Shown here: piece after piece, positions 43,084 to 53,293 of the stretch
How the letters are laid out: each line of letters starts with the position of its first letter
Numbering within the stretch: position 1 is the stretch's first letter
Origin: Ferrovaceae bacterium
GTDB lineage: Bacteria; Pseudomonadota; Gammaproteobacteria; Burkholderiales; Ferrovaceae
DNA: 64,000 bases
Assembly: GCA_027449685.1 (NCBI GenBank)
Contig: DAIDLC010000003.1
Location: 1 to 64,000, forward strand
Direction of reading: 5' to 3'
Notes under the pieces: model-generated
Seen by the model: the letters and a program-made list of their open reading frames with translations, nothing else
Database searches by the model: none
Told to the model about the DNA's origin: nothing
Program-made: the position numbers and the translations under genes

Positions 43084-43712
43084 TTGGAACCTCCCAGAGC
43101 GTCCAGTTTGCCCTGGACGATTTGATGCACCACATCCACGGGTTGCGTTTTTTCCAGAGCCTGACGCCAGGCCAGACGCGCCTCGTCAGGTTTGTTCTGG
43201 GCCAGGAGGATATCTCCGCGCAAATCTGCACTCATGGCCAGATACTCCGGCGCATGATTATCCTGCAACAGACGCAGCGCTTCATCATATTTTTTTTCGT
43301 CAGCCAGCACACCCGCTTCACGCAAACGTGCCAGATCCACCAGTGCAGGTTCCTTGCCATGCAGGACAACCCATTGCAACGTTTGACGGGCATTGGCCCC
43401 ATCGCTCTTTTCATGGGCCAGTGCGGCTACCAGAAAAGCGGCTCGTGTCGTTAGCGGGCTTTGCGGTTGCGCGGCCTCGAGGGCTTGAACGGCTTGCAAA
43501 GATTTGGTGAGGTCCCGCTGGAGTATGGCGCCCTGAACTGTCTCAAACAGCACTCCGGCATTCTGGGCCTGATGATTCTGCCATGCACGCCAACCCTGGA
43601 TGGCGCCAACCACGAGCATCAGCAGCAACCCTCCCGACCAGACCCAGCGTCCATACTGAGCCCACCAGGCTTTGAGCGCGTCGATTTGTTCCTGCTCTTC
43701 AAGATCGTACAT
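43080..43712 (-). CDS. yfgM: YfgM-like TPR protein, periplasmic chaperone partner
   Basis: 210 aa from the ATG at 43712 (MYDLEEQEQIDALKAWW), the conserved beginning of the family. It has one membrane helix (about 22-42) with the rest in the periplasm, forming TPR-type helices. YfgM binds the Sec translocon and PpiD in E. coli. It overlaps hisS by 14 bases and bamB by four. Confidence 0.92.
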   Translation of the reverse strand: MYDLEEQEQIDALKAWWAQYGRWVWSGGLLLMLVVGAIQGWRAWQNHQAQNAGVLFETVQGAILQRDLTKSLQAVQALEAAQPQSPLTTRAAFLVAALAHEKSDGANARQTLQWVVLHGKEPALVDLARLREAGVLADEKKYDEALRLLQDNHAPEYLAMSADLRGDILLAQNKPDEARLAWRQALEKTQPVDVVHQIVQGKLDALGGSK

Positions 43713-45018
43713 GAGTGTCTTCCGGATTTCCAAAGAACTGAGGACTGTGTTGCCCTTGCCGGATGAGCGCAAGGGCCTGTTGCATGGTCACGGTACTTTG
43801 CGGGCCTTGGCCGCGAAGTGGCTTGAGGGTTACCCGCTGCAAACCGAGTTCCTCTTCACCCACGATCAACGCCCAAGCCGCACGACAAGCATCGGCCCGT
43901 TTGAATTGTTGTTTGAATGCCCCGCCGCCACAGTGGAACACTACATTCAACCCACTCTGACGTAAAACATCCGCATACACGAAGGCCTCGGTGGCAGCCT
44001 GTTCCCCCTGATGAATCACGTAGACATCAGGGCCAGTGAGGTCGGCCGTTTGCTTCTGGCCAACCTCCATCAAGGCCAGCAAACGTTCCATTCCCATGGC
44101 AAAACCGCAGGCCGGGGTTGGTTTACCTCCCAACTGCGCAATCAAGGTATCGTAGCGCCCACCCCCACAGATCGTGCTTTGTGCACCCAATAACGCGGTC
44201 GTCCACTCGAATACGGTGGCGTTGTAATAATCCAGACCACGCACCAAGCGGGGATTGATGTGAAAGCTCAAACCTGCCACCTTCAGCAGCCTCTGCAAGG
44301 CATCGAAATGCTTCAGGGAGTCCTCGTCCAAATCATCCAGCAAACGGGGTGCATCTTCCACAAGCGCTGCCATCTGCGGATTTTTACTATCCAAAATGCG
44401 CAGGGGATTGGTATGCAAGCGGCGGCGTGAGTCGTCGTCCAGTTGCTCCTGGTACTTTTGGAAATAGGCTACCAGCCGCTGGCGATGGCGTTGACGCGCA
44501 GCCTGGTCCCCAATCGTGTTGAGCTCCAAGCGGACATCCGTCAAGCCCAGGCGCTCCCATAAGCGGGCTGTCATCAAAATCATTTCGGCATCCACATCCG
44601 GGCCAGAAAATCCCAACGCCTCGGCACCGCATTGATGAAATTGGCGATAGCGTCCTTTTTGGGGGCGCTCGTGACGGAACATGGGGCCCATGTACCACAG
44701 TCGCTGAGGGCCGTTGTAGAGCAGATGATGTTGAATGGCCAGACGCACACAGGCGGCAGTTGCTTCAGGACGGAGTGTCAGGCTTTCCCCATTGAGACTA
44801 TCCACAAAGGTGTACATTTCCTTTTCCACGATGTCCGTCACTTCACCGATGGAACGAATGAACAGGTCTGTGGATTCCAGAATAGGGGTACGAATCTCCT
44901 GATAGCCGTACTGTTGCATCCCCTGTTTCAAGAGATTTTCCAGTCGTGCCCAACTAGCCGATTGGTCTGGCAGCACATCATTCATGCCGCGCACTGCTTG
45001 GAATTTTTGCCTATTCAT
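43699..45018 (-). CDS. hisS: Histidyl-tRNA synthetase
   Basis: 439 aa. Class II motifs are visible: the N-terminal RGMNDVLPD, motif 2 in FRHERPQKGRYRQFHQ, the HisA region GLDYYNATVFEW, and motif 3 GFAMGMERLL. It charges tRNA-His. It is 15 bases after ispG. Confidence 0.97.
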   Translation of the reverse strand: MNRQKFQAVRGMNDVLPDQSASWARLENLLKQGMQQYGYQEIRTPILESTDLFIRSIGEVTDIVEKEMYTFVDSLNGESLTLRPEATAACVRLAIQHHLLYNGPQRLWYMGPMFRHERPQKGRYRQFHQCGAEALGFSGPDVDAEMILMTARLWERLGLTDVRLELNTIGDQAARQRHRQRLVAYFQKYQEQLDDDSRRRLHTNPLRILDSKNPQMAALVEDAPRLLDDLDEDSLKHFDALQRLLKVAGLSFHINPRLVRGLDYYNATVFEWTTALLGAQSTICGGGRYDTLIAQLGGKPTPACGFAMGMERLLALMEVGQKQTADLTGPDVYVIHQGEQAATEAFVYADVLRQSGLNVVFHCGGGAFKQQFKRADACRAAWALIVGEEELGLQRVTLKPLRGQGPQSTVTMQQALALIRQGQHSPQFFGNPEDTHVRS

Positions 45019-45033
45019 GGTCTTTGGAGCACC

Positions 45034-46278
45034 TCAGTCCTGTCTGGCACCGTATCGGTTCTGCACATAGGATTGCACCAATGCCTGAAATTCCTGAGCA
45101 ATGTTTTCCCCTTTGAGCGTGACCGTCTTTTCGCCATCCACGTACACCGGGGCCACCGGATATTCTCCAGAACCCGGCAAACTGATGCCGATGTCAGCCA
45201 GACGGCTTTCACCAGGGCCATTGACCACGCAACCCATCACGGCCACATGGAGATGTTCCACCCCCGGAAACTGGCCCCGCCAAACAGGCATTTGGGCGCG
45301 CAACCAGTTCTGGATGCTACCCGCCAGTTCTTGAAAATAGGTGCTGGTGGTGCGGCCACAACCCGGGCATGCCGTCACCATGGGGTTGAAGGCACGCAAT
45401 CCCATGGACTGGAGTAATTCCTGTGCCACGCTTACTTCCCGGGTGCGGTCTCCTCCTGGTTCCGGAGTGAGAGAAACGCGGATGGTATCCCCAATTCCCT
45501 CCTGCAGCAAAATCCCCATGGCCGCACTGGAAGCCACGATTCCTTTGCTCCCCATGCCGGCCTCGGTTAATCCAAGATGCAGTGGATAATGACAGCGACG
45601 AGCCAAATCCCGATACACCAGAATCAGATCCTGAACCCCACTCACCTTGCAGGAGAGCACGATCTGCTGGGGAGATAATCCCAGCTGTTCAGCCAAAGCC
45701 GCACTTTCCAATGCCGAAGCCACCAAGGCCGCCCGAGTTACTGTAGCCACTGGAGCCGGCACGGGAAGACGGGCGTTTTCATCCATGCAGCGCGCCAGCA
45801 TGAGGGGATCAAGACTACCCCAGTTGACACCGATACGAACGGGTTTAGCGTACAAACAAGCCAGTTCGATGAGACGTGCATACTGCTCATCGCGCTTGGC
45901 ACCTCGCCCCACGTTGCCGGGATTGATCCGGTATTTATCCAGAGCCTGAGCACAATCCGGAAAATCGCTGAGGAGTTTGTGCCCGTTGTAGTGAAAATCC
46001 CCCACCAAAGGGACATTCACGCCCTGACGCACCAGAGACTCACGAATGCGAGGCACCGCCGCTGCCGCCTCGGCCGTGTTGACGGTCAGACGCACGAGCT
46101 CTGAACCAGCACGCGCCAATTGGATGATTTGCTCCACTGTGGCAGCAACCTGGGCCGTATCGGTGTTGGTCATGGATTGCACCACGATGGGCGCAGTCCC
46201 CCCAATCAGTACGGAACCAACCCGAACCTGAAGGCTGGAACGACGTACAGGACCTTGAGAATTGTGTGGCCCATTCAT
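45034..46278 (-). CDS. ispG: IspG (GcpE), 4-hydroxy-3-methylbut-2-enyl diphosphate synthase
   Basis: 414 aa. A TIM-barrel N-terminal part ([23 protein letters not shown]) is followed by a [4Fe-4S] domain with ACPGCGRTT and [10 protein letters not shown]. It performs the reductive step of the MEP isoprenoid pathway. Its start overlaps the rodZ stop by four bases, so it is translationally coupled. Confidence 0.96.
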   Translation of the reverse strand: MNGPHNSQGPVRRSSLQVRVGSVLIGGTAPIVVQSMTNTDTAQVAATVEQIIQLARAGSELVRLTVNTAEAAAAVPRIRESLVRQGVNVPLVGDFHYNGHKLLSDFPDCAQALDKYRINPGNVGRGAKRDEQYARLIELACLYAKPVRIGVNWGSLDPLMLARCMDENARLPVPAPVATVTRAALVASALESAALAEQLGLSPQQIVLSCKVSGVQDLILVYRDLARRCHYPLHLGLTEAGMGSKGIVASSAAMGILLQEGIGDTIRVSLTPEPGGDRTREVSVAQELLQSMGLRAFNPMVTACPGCGRTTSTYFQELAGSIQNWLRAQMPVWRGQFPGVEHLHVAVMGCVVNGPGESRLADIGISLPGSGEYPVAPVYVDGEKTVTLKGENIAQEFQALVQSYVQNRYGARQD

Positions 46279-47255
46279 GGCGTTGGGGCACCAGTAGACG
46301 GGGCATGATCCAGCGGCAGTGGTGCATTGGCCCCACTTTGTCTGGCATCGGGATCGTCCCCAGGTTTGCCGCCAGAAGGAAATGAACCCGGGGCAGACCG
46401 AGCGTCGCCCGGAGGGATCGCAGAGGCGGCGGGGTCAGGATGGGACAGGAAATTGCCTGTTCCCGAACCATGTCTGGGTCGGGTTGATGCGGGCGGTTTT
46501 GGGCTTGAGGAAAGAGCGTCCGGGGCATGAACAGCCGAAATATGCTCATTGCCGCCTGGAGGGCTGCTTTTGACACTGCCGTCAGCAGTATCAGACTTCA
46601 CTGGGGGCTGTTCCTTATTGACGGTGGCTGGCGCGGGAATGGCGGTGGCTGGCGTCACTGGAGGCAGTTCGTTGTTGGCGGTGGCTGGCGTCACTGGAGG
46701 CTGGTCCTTGTTGGCGGTGGCTGGCGTCACTGGAGGCTGGTCCTTGTTGGCGGTGGCCGGCGCGGAAATGGCGGTATCTGGTGCAGGAACGACGGTGGTT
46801 GGCACCGGCAAATCACCAACCGGCTGTGGTACTTCGGCGCCACGCCAGAACAAGGCCACCAAAGCAGCCAGAAACAATACCAGGAGCGCCGCAAGCACCC
46901 AGTGCCGCGTGGGAGAAAGATTCGGAGTAAAGGAAGCCACGCCCTGGGGAACCACCGAAACCGTGCTGGCATTGATAGCCAGCCGTTGGGCATCGGGCCG
47001 CTCCAATTCCAGTTGCCGAATCAGCACCGGGACATCCGCTTCGAGTAACCGCGCGTAGGCACGGGTCATGGCGCGGACCACAGCCATATCCGGCAAGGCA
47101 TCAAATTCACCAGACTCGAGCAAGTGTATCTGGCGCACAGAAAAACGCAGACGTTGGGAGACCTCCTCCAGAGTCAGACCACGGGCCTGACGCAGACTAA
47201 TGAGCAGAGCCCCCAGGGAGGGCTGGGACTGTGGCGATGTCAAGGTTTCGGTCAT
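46275..47255 (-). CDS. rodZ: RodZ-like HTH membrane protein without the DUF4115 domain
   Basis: 326 aa from the ATG at 47255. The N-terminal HTH of the RodZ type covers residues about 14-80 ([26 protein letters not shown]), and one membrane helix lies at 118-137. Downstream the usual periplasmic beta domain (DUF4115) is not recognisable: residues 140-326 are Pro/Ala/Thr/Ser/Gly-rich and contain three tandem 12-residue repeats (168-203). The cytoplasmic HTH, which binds MreB, is intact. I read neighbouring frames and found no frameshifted DUF4115. The common pilF/pilW gene between rlmN and rodZ is also absent. It overlaps rlmN and ispG by four bases each. Confidence 0.85.
   Translation of the reverse strand: MTETLTSPQSQPSLGALLISLRQARGLTLEEVSQRLRFSVRQIHLLESGEFDALPDMAVVRAMTRAYARLLEADVPVLIRQLELERPDAQRLAINASTVSVVPQGVASFTPNLSPTRHWVLAALLVLFLAALVALFWRGAEVPQPVGDLPVPTTVVPAPDTAISAPATANKDQPPVTPATANKDQPPVTPATANNELPPVTPATAIPAPATVNKEQPPVKSDTADGSVKSSPPGGNEHISAVHAPDALSSSPKPPASTRPRHGSGTGNFLSHPDPAASAIPPGDARSAPGSFPSGGKPGDDPDARQSGANAPLPLDHAPSTGAPTP
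46645..46752. repeat. Three tandem 36-bp repeats inside rodZ
   Basis: Three copies of a 36-bp unit begin GTGGCTGGCGTCACTGGAGG at 46645, 46681 and 46717; the second and third are identical and the first differs at a few bases. Each encodes one 12-residue Pro/Thr/Ala-rich unit of the periplasmic part ([12 protein letters not shown]). Partly related units flank them (46621-46644, 46753-46770). The repeat number may vary among strains. Confidence 0.9.
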
Positions 47256-48331
47256 GGGGCACCTGCCATACGAAGATGACGCCGACTCCGATCCACCACT
47301 TGCCCTGCCAACTGACCGCAAGCCGCATCGATATCATCCCCACGCGTTTTACGCAGCGTAGTGACCAGACCCGCCTGCTGCAAGCGCTGGCGAAAGGCCT
47401 GAATGGTTTGTGAAGAAGAGCGCCGATAGCCAGAATCCGGAAACGGATTGAAGGGGATCAAATTGATTTTACAAGGCACAGTGCGAACCAATTCGATCAA
47501 TTCCTGGGCATGGACGGCCTGATCATTGACCCCGTCCAGTAACACATACTCGAAGGTGATGAAGTCACGAGGCGCGTATTCCAGGTAACGCAGGCAAGCA
47601 GCCATCAAAGCCTGCAAGGGGTATTTCTGGTTGAGCGGAACCAATGCATTACGCAAGGAATCGTTGGGAGCATGCAGAGAGACCGCCAGAGCCACGGGTG
47701 CCCGCTCGCGAAGACGCTCCAGCGCAGGCAACACGCCCGAGGTGGAAAGCGTGACCCGACGGCGGGACAATCCGTAACCGAAATCATCCAGCAAAATATC
47801 CAACGCCTGAACCACCGCATCGTAATTCAGCAAGGGTTCGCCCATCCCCATGAGGACTACGTTACTGATGATTCGCTCACCCTGAGGGTCATGCCCCAGC
47901 GCTTGATTGGCCCACCACACCTGAGCAATGATTTCTGCCGTGGTGAGATTGCGATTGAAACCCTGACGTCCGGTGGCACAAAACGAACAGGCCAGCGCGC
48001 AGCCAATCTGAGTAGAAACACACAGTGTGCCCCGGTCTTCTTCGGGGATGAACACGGTTTCGATGGCATTTCCCGGGGCCAAGGCCAACAACCATTTGCG
48101 CGTGCCATCCGCAGAACACTGTTCGGACAACAAACGCGGGACTTCTACCTCGGCCTGAGCCTCCAGCAACGACCGAAAGGGTTTGGCCAGATCCGTCATG
48201 CGCGAAAAATCAGATTCTCCCCGTTGATGCATCCATTGCATCAATTGCCGGGCACGAAAGGGCTTCTGCCCTTGCTCTTCCAGCCATTGCGTCAAGGCTG
48301 GACGATTGAGACCCAACAGATTGGTGCGCAT
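47252..48331 (-). CDS. rlmN: RlmN, dual-specificity 23S rRNA/tRNA adenine-C2 methyltransferase
   Basis: 359 aa from the ATG at 48331, with a GGAGC site. The radical-SAM cysteines are in [11 protein letters not shown] (near residue 110), and a second conserved cysteine ([14 protein letters not shown] near the C-terminus) matches the methyl-carrying Cys of the family. It methylates A2503 of 23S rRNA and A37 of tRNAs. It is 33 bases after ndk. Confidence 0.96.
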   Translation of the reverse strand: MRTNLLGLNRPALTQWLEEQGQKPFRARQLMQWMHQRGESDFSRMTDLAKPFRSLLEAQAEVEVPRLLSEQCSADGTRKWLLALAPGNAIETVFIPEEDRGTLCVSTQIGCALACSFCATGRQGFNRNLTTAEIIAQVWWANQALGHDPQGERIISNVVLMGMGEPLLNYDAVVQALDILLDDFGYGLSRRRVTLSTSGVLPALERLRERAPVALAVSLHAPNDSLRNALVPLNQKYPLQALMAACLRYLEYAPRDFITFEYVLLDGVNDQAVHAQELIELVRTVPCKINLIPFNPFPDSGYRRSSSQTIQAFRQRLQQAGLVTTLRKTRGDDIDAACGQLAGQVVDRSRRHLRMAGAP

Positions 48332-48364
48332 AAGTGCTCCGGTCAAATCGATCCGCAACCCGTT

Positions 48365-48790
48365 TCAGCGGGGAAACAGGTTCAAGGCCGGGAAAAAGTA
48401 GGCAATTTCCACGGCAGCAGTTTCGGCGGCATCCGAGCCATGCACGGCATTGGCGTCGATACTATCCGCAAAGTCGGCCCGAATCGTTCCGGGTGCCGCT
48501 TTTTTGGGATCAGTCGCCCCCATCAGATCGCGATGCTTGAGAATCGCTCCTTCACCCTGCAACACCTGAATCATCACCGGGCCCGATGTCATGAAGCGCA
48601 CCAGGTCATTGAAAAACGGGCGCTCGCGATGCACTGCATAAAATCCCTCGGCCTGCGTCTGCGACAGATGCATCATGCGCGCAGCGATGATTTTGAGCCC
48701 GGCCTTTTCAAAGCGGGAGTAGATCTCACCAATGACATTTTTAGCCACGGCATCCGGTTTGATGATGGAAAGTGTACGCTCGATCGACAT
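48365..48790 (-). CDS. ndk: Nucleoside diphosphate kinase
   Basis: 141 aa. The start [15 protein letters not shown] and the active-site segment with the catalytic histidine ([11 protein letters not shown], about 116) are intact. It keeps NTP pools balanced. It is the first gene of the 15-gene minus-strand run ending at purA, with its own leader of about 45 bases. Confidence 0.97.
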   Translation of the reverse strand: MSIERTLSIIKPDAVAKNVIGEIYSRFEKAGLKIIAARMMHLSQTQAEGFYAVHRERPFFNDLVRFMTSGPVMIQVLQGEGAILKHRDLMGATDPKKAAPGTIRADFADSIDANAVHGSDAAETAAVEIAYFFPALNLFPR

Positions 48791-48829
48791 GGAAGGTGCT
48801 CCGCTAAGATGATGTTTGTTAAACGAAAC

Positions 48830-48835
48830 ATTCTA
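48830..48835 (-). promoter_or_regulatory. Candidate -10 box upstream of ndk
   Basis: On the minus strand TAGAAT occurs 39 bases before the ndk start, within the sequence GTGCTAGAATGTTT. The -35 is poor, so this is a tentative promoter for the ndk-to-purA run. Confidence 0.3.
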
Positions 48836-48980
48836 GCACGAGAGTCAGGAGCTTGGACAGAAAGAACCGCAGGCATTTTCCAAAGCCGAAAGCGTCGGAT
48901 CCCCTCATGAAGTCTCCCACTGCCAAGACCCCAAAGGTCTTTTGGAACTCACTTGGCATGGAACATGCGCGGGCAAGCGC

Positions 48981-50519
48981 TCAACGTTCTGACAAACAGG
49001 GGTGCGCATGCGGTTGCCAGATCAATTCCACCGCAGGTTGATCCGGCTGGGCACGATAACTTGCCGCCACCGCCAAGCCAGGCACGGCAACCAGCTGTGC
49101 CCCGCTATACAGCAAGGGTACACTGTTGCGCCACCACACCGGTAAGGCGGCCTCCTGAAACAGATTGCGCAAGGAACGCGTCGGTCCTCTGGCGTATACA
49201 CGCAGGACTTCCCCCCCTGAGCGACGACGCAAACTCCAGGGCCCCGCATCCAGAACATCCCTGCGCAAGCGCGTCAATTCCTGGCCCTGCGGCAAGGCGG
49301 CATACTCGCCTTGCCGCAGGGCCAGGGCTAAAGGATGAAGCTGCAGCGCAGCATTTGCGGGCCTCATGGGCCGACACTTTTGTTCCCTGCTGGGGGTTGC
49401 CTTGTGCAACGACACAGCAGCGGAAGGACAAGCCCGCAGGTGGAGTGTTCCCGCACCGGCAATTGGCACCGAGGCAGCCCCAGGCCAGTGGTCGAAACCT
49501 TGGGTCGGCCACGTGGTACTGACGAGGGGATGCAGCATCCACTGATCCTGATGCCGCACCAGTTCCCAAGTCCCCCAGCGGAGCATGGGCAAGCGTCCTG
49601 CCCGTGCCTGTGCCTGACGAAACCAGGCTTCCAGTTGCGCCGCATGACAGGTAGGCGCGCCCATGCCACGGAACCATGTGCGCAGGAGATTGATGGCTCG
49701 GGGGCGGCTCAGGGCCAGAACACGTTCGATGATCAGACCCCAAGGTCCGGCACAGGCGGACAAATCTTCCAATGCCAGTTCTTCCAGCAAATCAGCGGCC
49801 TGGGCCAGGTGATCGGCGGAACGGGACAAGGTGCTGGCCCAGGCCGGAAAACGTTGTTCCAAAAGCGGGGCTACCGTATGGCGCAGGAAATTGCGCACGT
49901 GCTGACACTGCGCGTTGGAGGGATCATCCACCCAGGCAAGATTCCATTGGAGCGCAAGCTGCTTCAATGCGGTCCGTGGGGTATGCAATAAAGGACGCAG
50001 CAAGGGGGGGCCAGAGTACCCTGCTCCTGCGTGCGTGCGCAGCGTTGCCATGGCGCTCAAACCGGCTACTCCTGCCCCACGCAACAACTGGATGAGCAGG
50101 GTTTCAGCCTGATCCTGTTGATGGTGTGCCAGCACGACAAAGTCACAGGATTGGCGGGCAAGGGCCTGATAGCGCGCCATGCGCGCCAGGTTTTCCAGGC
50201 TTTCTCCTGCCTGGGGTTGGGGAAAGACGTCCTCGACCACGAATCGAACGCCGAGCGCGGCGCATTGAGCGGCGCAAAATCGTTGCCAACGCAGGGCTTC
50301 CGGATGCAGATGATGATTCACGTGAAGGGCACTGAGACGAAAGGCCAGCGGTCGGGAAAGGTGATGCAGCAAGTGCAACAGGACCGTGGAATCCAGCCCC
50401 CCGCTATATCCCAGACAAAGATGCGCGTCGCGGGTCAGCAGGGATTGCAAGACCTGCTGGAGCGCCTCAAGCAGCGCACCAGATACTTCAGCCCTTTCGG
50501 GATTCCTTGAATTTTCCAT
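48981..50519 (-). CDS. tilS: TilS, tRNA(Ile)-lysidine synthase
   Basis: 512 aa. The N-type ATP pyrophosphatase P-loop SGGLDST lies at about 39-45, with HVNHHL near residue 71 and [10 protein letters not shown] near residue 131 binding the zinc or substrate. The C-terminal half carries the tRNA-binding domain and [11 protein letters not shown]-type motif. It changes C34 of tRNA-Ile to lysidine. The chain is longer than E. coli TilS (about 430 aa). Its start overlaps the accA 3' end by 32 bases. Confidence 0.93.
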   Translation of the reverse strand: MENSRNPERAEVSGALLEALQQVLQSLLTRDAHLCLGYSGGLDSTVLLHLLHHLSRPLAFRLSALHVNHHLHPEALRWQRFCAAQCAALGVRFVVEDVFPQPQAGESLENLARMARYQALARQSCDFVVLAHHQQDQAETLLIQLLRGAGVAGLSAMATLRTHAGAGYSGPPLLRPLLHTPRTALKQLALQWNLAWVDDPSNAQCQHVRNFLRHTVAPLLEQRFPAWASTLSRSADHLAQAADLLEELALEDLSACAGPWGLIIERVLALSRPRAINLLRTWFRGMGAPTCHAAQLEAWFRQAQARAGRLPMLRWGTWELVRHQDQWMLHPLVSTTWPTQGFDHWPGAASVPIAGAGTLHLRACPSAAVSLHKATPSREQKCRPMRPANAALQLHPLALALRQGEYAALPQGQELTRLRRDVLDAGPWSLRRRSGGEVLRVYARGPTRSLRNLFQEAALPVWWRNSVPLLYSGAQLVAVPGLAVAASYRAQPDQPAVELIWQPHAHPCLSER

Positions 50520-51459
50520 ACCCCATCAAACGTTCGTACCGACGATCCAACAGCTCATCCATGGTTGCGATGGAATCCACCTGCTTTAACGCATCCTGTA
50601 GCGCACGCTTAAGATTTTGAGCCATCATGGCAGAGTCGCGGTGCGCTCCACCCAAAGGTTCTGGCACGATTTTATCCACCAACCCCAAGGATTTCAGCCG
50701 TGTCGAGGTGATTCCCAGGGCTTCTGCAGCCTCGCTGGTTTTTTCTGGAGTTTTCCAGAGGATTGCCGCACAGCCCTCGGGTGAAATGACGGAATAGATC
50801 GAATACTGCAACATCAGCATCTGATCTCCCACCCCGATGGCCAAAGCGCCGCCCGAACCACCTTCCCCAATCACGGTACAGATGATGGGCGTTTTGAGCG
50901 CGGCCATTTCATACAGGTTGCGCCCAATGGCCTCGGACTGACCGCGTTCCTCGGCGCCAATGCCGGGGTAAGCCCCCGGTGTGTCGATGAAGGTGAGTAT
51001 GGGAAGGGAAAATTTTTCGGCTAGTCGCATCAGGCGTAACGCCTTGCGGTAACCCTCGGGACGCGCCTGACCAAAATTGCGATAAATGCGATCCTTGGTG
51101 TCGCGTCCTTTTTGGTGCCCGATGATCATGACTGGACGATCACCAAAACGAGCGATTCCACCCACGATGGCAGGATCGTCCGAAAAAGCCCGGTCCCCAT
51201 GCAGTTCATCGAAATCAGAAAAGAGCGCCTCGATGTAATCCAGCGTGTAAGGACGCTGACTGTGTCGTGCCACTTGGGCAATTTGCCAGGATTTCAAACC
51301 CGCATAGATCTCTTTGGTGAGGGACTGGCTTTTCTTTTGCAAGCGCTCGATCTCCTGCGAAATATCCACGGCAGAATCTTCCTGCACGAATCGCAGTTCT
51401 TCGATCTTGGCCTCGAGCTCCCCGATGGGTTGCTCAAATTCGAGAAAAACTGTTTTCAT
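50488..51459 (-). CDS. accA: Acetyl-CoA carboxylase carboxyltransferase alpha subunit
   Basis: 323 aa, the family length. The family N-terminus ([18 protein letters not shown]), then the biotin-carboxyl transfer region ([31 protein letters not shown]) are intact. With AccD it makes malonyl-CoA. It is 76 bases after the DUF4337 gene and overlaps tilS. Confidence 0.96.
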   Translation of the reverse strand: MKTVFLEFEQPIGELEAKIEELRFVQEDSAVDISQEIERLQKKSQSLTKEIYAGLKSWQIAQVARHSQRPYTLDYIEALFSDFDELHGDRAFSDDPAIVGGIARFGDRPVMIIGHQKGRDTKDRIYRNFGQARPEGYRKALRLMRLAEKFSLPILTFIDTPGAYPGIGAEERGQSEAIGRNLYEMAALKTPIICTVIGEGGSGGALAIGVGDQMLMLQYSIYSVISPEGCAAILWKTPEKTSEAAEALGITSTRLKSLGLVDKIVPEPLGGAHRDSAMMAQNLKRALQDALKQVDSIATMDELLDRRYERLMGYGKFKESRKG

Positions 51460-51535
51460 CGATCCTGTTCCTCAAGAGCCGACCGGTTTGAAGCATCGCG
51501 TTGTGGGCAGGGCACCACCAGAATATTCGAAGACA

Positions 51536-52120
51536 TCACAGATAAGCAAAAACGGCCATGGCACAACCCACCAAGGCCCCAAGGCCAGCGGGAACAAGGA
51601 GCCAGCGCCGATTGGTGAGGGCTGTGACAGAGGCCAGGGCTATGGCAATCTGAATGAATGTCATGGCCAAGGCGAGTATGTGATGCGGGTGAAAGGCTTT
51701 TTCCGCCAACTCGCTTTCATGTCGCGACTTTTCTTCAAATTCCTCGGCCTTGAGCTTGATTTCCTTTTTTTCCTGCTCATAGCGTTCCAACTCGGCCTTG
51801 TAATGCTCGCGCCGCTCAGGTGGCGATAACTCCATGGCCAAGGTCATGAGATGTCCCTTGGCACTCTTGGCCTGGTAAAAACTCCATTGGTCACTGGCAT
51901 GCGCCTTGAACAAAACGGCATCATTCTTGTGAATCAGGGCCTCGTTTTGCGTGTTACCGCCAAGATAACTGACTACCGCACCCAATGCGGCCAGAACGGC
52001 AGTAAAAATGGCCACCTGCTGGGCCAATGTGACCCCGTGGTGACCTGAACTCTCATGACCGGTGGCCGCATGCTCCAATTCATGTTCATGGGCACCGTGG
52101 ACATGAAAATGCTCTTCCAT
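51536..52120 (-). CDS. DUF4337 family membrane protein
   Basis: 194 aa. The N-terminus is His-rich (HFHVHGAHEHELEH); a membrane helix lies at about 33-53, a highly charged coiled coil at 95-140, and two C-terminal helices at about 146-166 and 173-193. The layout matches the DUF4337 family, which has no known function. It starts three bases after the aroG stop, so its ribosome site is inside aroG. The pairing with accA is probably just operon sharing. Confidence 0.82.
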   Translation of the reverse strand: MEEHFHVHGAHEHELEHAATGHESSGHHGVTLAQQVAIFTAVLAALGAVVSYLGGNTQNEALIHKNDAVLFKAHASDQWSFYQAKSAKGHLMTLAMELSPPERREHYKAELERYEQEKKEIKLKAEEFEEKSRHESELAEKAFHPHHILALAMTFIQIAIALASVTALTNRRWLLVPAGLGALVGCAMAVFAYL

Positions 52121-52123
52121 ACC

Positions 52124-53209
52124 TCAATTCTCCACAGCGAGTGAACGAAACCGACGCGCACGGACCGCCTCTCCCAGTCGTTGCAAGACGGGAAGCGTGT
52201 CTTCGATGGAAATGCAGGCGTCAGTAATACTTTTCCCATATTCCAGGGGTTGACCGGCGACAAGATCCTGACGCCCTCCCAGAAGATTGCTTTCGATCAT
52301 GACCCCCATGATGCGTTGCTCGCCCTGTTGCAGCTGGGTTGCAATGTTGTCGGCAACCTGCAATTGTTTGAGAGGATCCTTTTGGCTATTGGCATGACTG
52401 GCATCTATCATGACACGGGCCGCCAGTGCCGCAGCGGAGAGTTCGCGTGCTGCCAGGTCCACATGGCTGGCATCGAAATTGGGGTGTTTACCGCCCCGCA
52501 GAATCACGTGGCAATCTTCGTTGCCATTGGTAGCCACAATCGCCGAATGGCCCGCTTTGGTGACCGATAGAAAGTGGTGCGGCTGTTGCGCCGCTCGAAT
52601 GGCGTCCACTGCAATGCGCAAATTACCATCCGTCCCGTTTTTGAAACCTACGGGGCAGGAAAGCCCGGAAGCCAGTTCACGATGCACCTGACTTTCGGTG
52701 GTGCGCGCTCCAATGGCTCCCCAACTGATCAGATCAGCAAAGTATTGGGGGGTGATGAGATCCAGAAACTCGGTACCCGCCGGAACCCCAAGCGCATTGA
52801 TATCCAGCAGCAAACCCCGGGCCAAACGCAGTCCTTCGTTGATCTGGAAACTTCCATCCAGGAATGGGTCGTTGATCAAACCTTTCCAGCCCACCGTGGT
52901 ACGCGGTTTTTCAAAATAGACCCGCATCACGATCACCAATTCCGAGGCCCATTGTGCTTTCACCTGCTTGAGATGGCGTGCGTATTCCAACGCAGCTTTG
53001 GCGTCATGGATGGAACAGGGCCCTACGATAACCAGCAAGCGGTCATCCGCGCCATGCAGGATCTGATGAATGCCTTGGCGGGTGTCATGCACCACGGTTG
53101 AAGCGGGCGGGGTCAGGGGAAATTCGCGCAGCAAATGGATGGGTGGCAGGAGTTCCTTGATTTCGCGAATGCGCAAATCATCCGTGCGCTGAAGGGAGGA
53201 TGGAGTCAT
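52124..53209 (-). CDS. aroG: DAHP synthase, class I (AroG/AroF type)
   Basis: 361 aa from the ATG at 53209; the ribosome site is weak and a TTG nine codons upstream is possible. Motifs include RIREIKELLPP, VGPCSIHD (about 80), GARTTESQVHR and IDASHAN, typical of the feedback-regulated class I enzymes. It joins PEP and erythrose-4-phosphate, the first step of aromatic synthesis. Confidence 0.95.
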   Translation of the reverse strand: MTPSSLQRTDDLRIREIKELLPPIHLLREFPLTPPASTVVHDTRQGIHQILHGADDRLLVIVGPCSIHDAKAALEYARHLKQVKAQWASELVIVMRVYFEKPRTTVGWKGLINDPFLDGSFQINEGLRLARGLLLDINALGVPAGTEFLDLITPQYFADLISWGAIGARTTESQVHRELASGLSCPVGFKNGTDGNLRIAVDAIRAAQQPHHFLSVTKAGHSAIVATNGNEDCHVILRGGKHPNFDASHVDLAARELSAAALAARVMIDASHANSQKDPLKQLQVADNIATQLQQGEQRIMGVMIESNLLGGRQDLVAGQPLEYGKSITDACISIEDTLPVLQRLGEAVRARRFRSLAVEN

Positions 53210-53293
53210 GGTATCGACGCCCTGATTGGGGAGCAAAAATTCATCATAAAGCCCACCATTCTAACAAAAGCCGGGGTTTATTGCTTAACCGCT

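Noticed and set aside
46645-46752. 36-bp tandem repeats as a miniature CRISPR
   Set aside because: Copies are contiguous without spacers, in frame, and encode a Pro/Thr-rich segment of RodZ.
46275-46800. Frameshift that hides the DUF4115 domain of RodZ
   Set aside because: The other minus-strand frames in this stretch do not contain a beta-rich DUF4115-like sequence.
48791-48980. Small plus-strand gene between ndk and tilS
   Set aside because: An open frame of 62 codons exists but has no ribosome site, no family pattern, and runs into the end of tilS.
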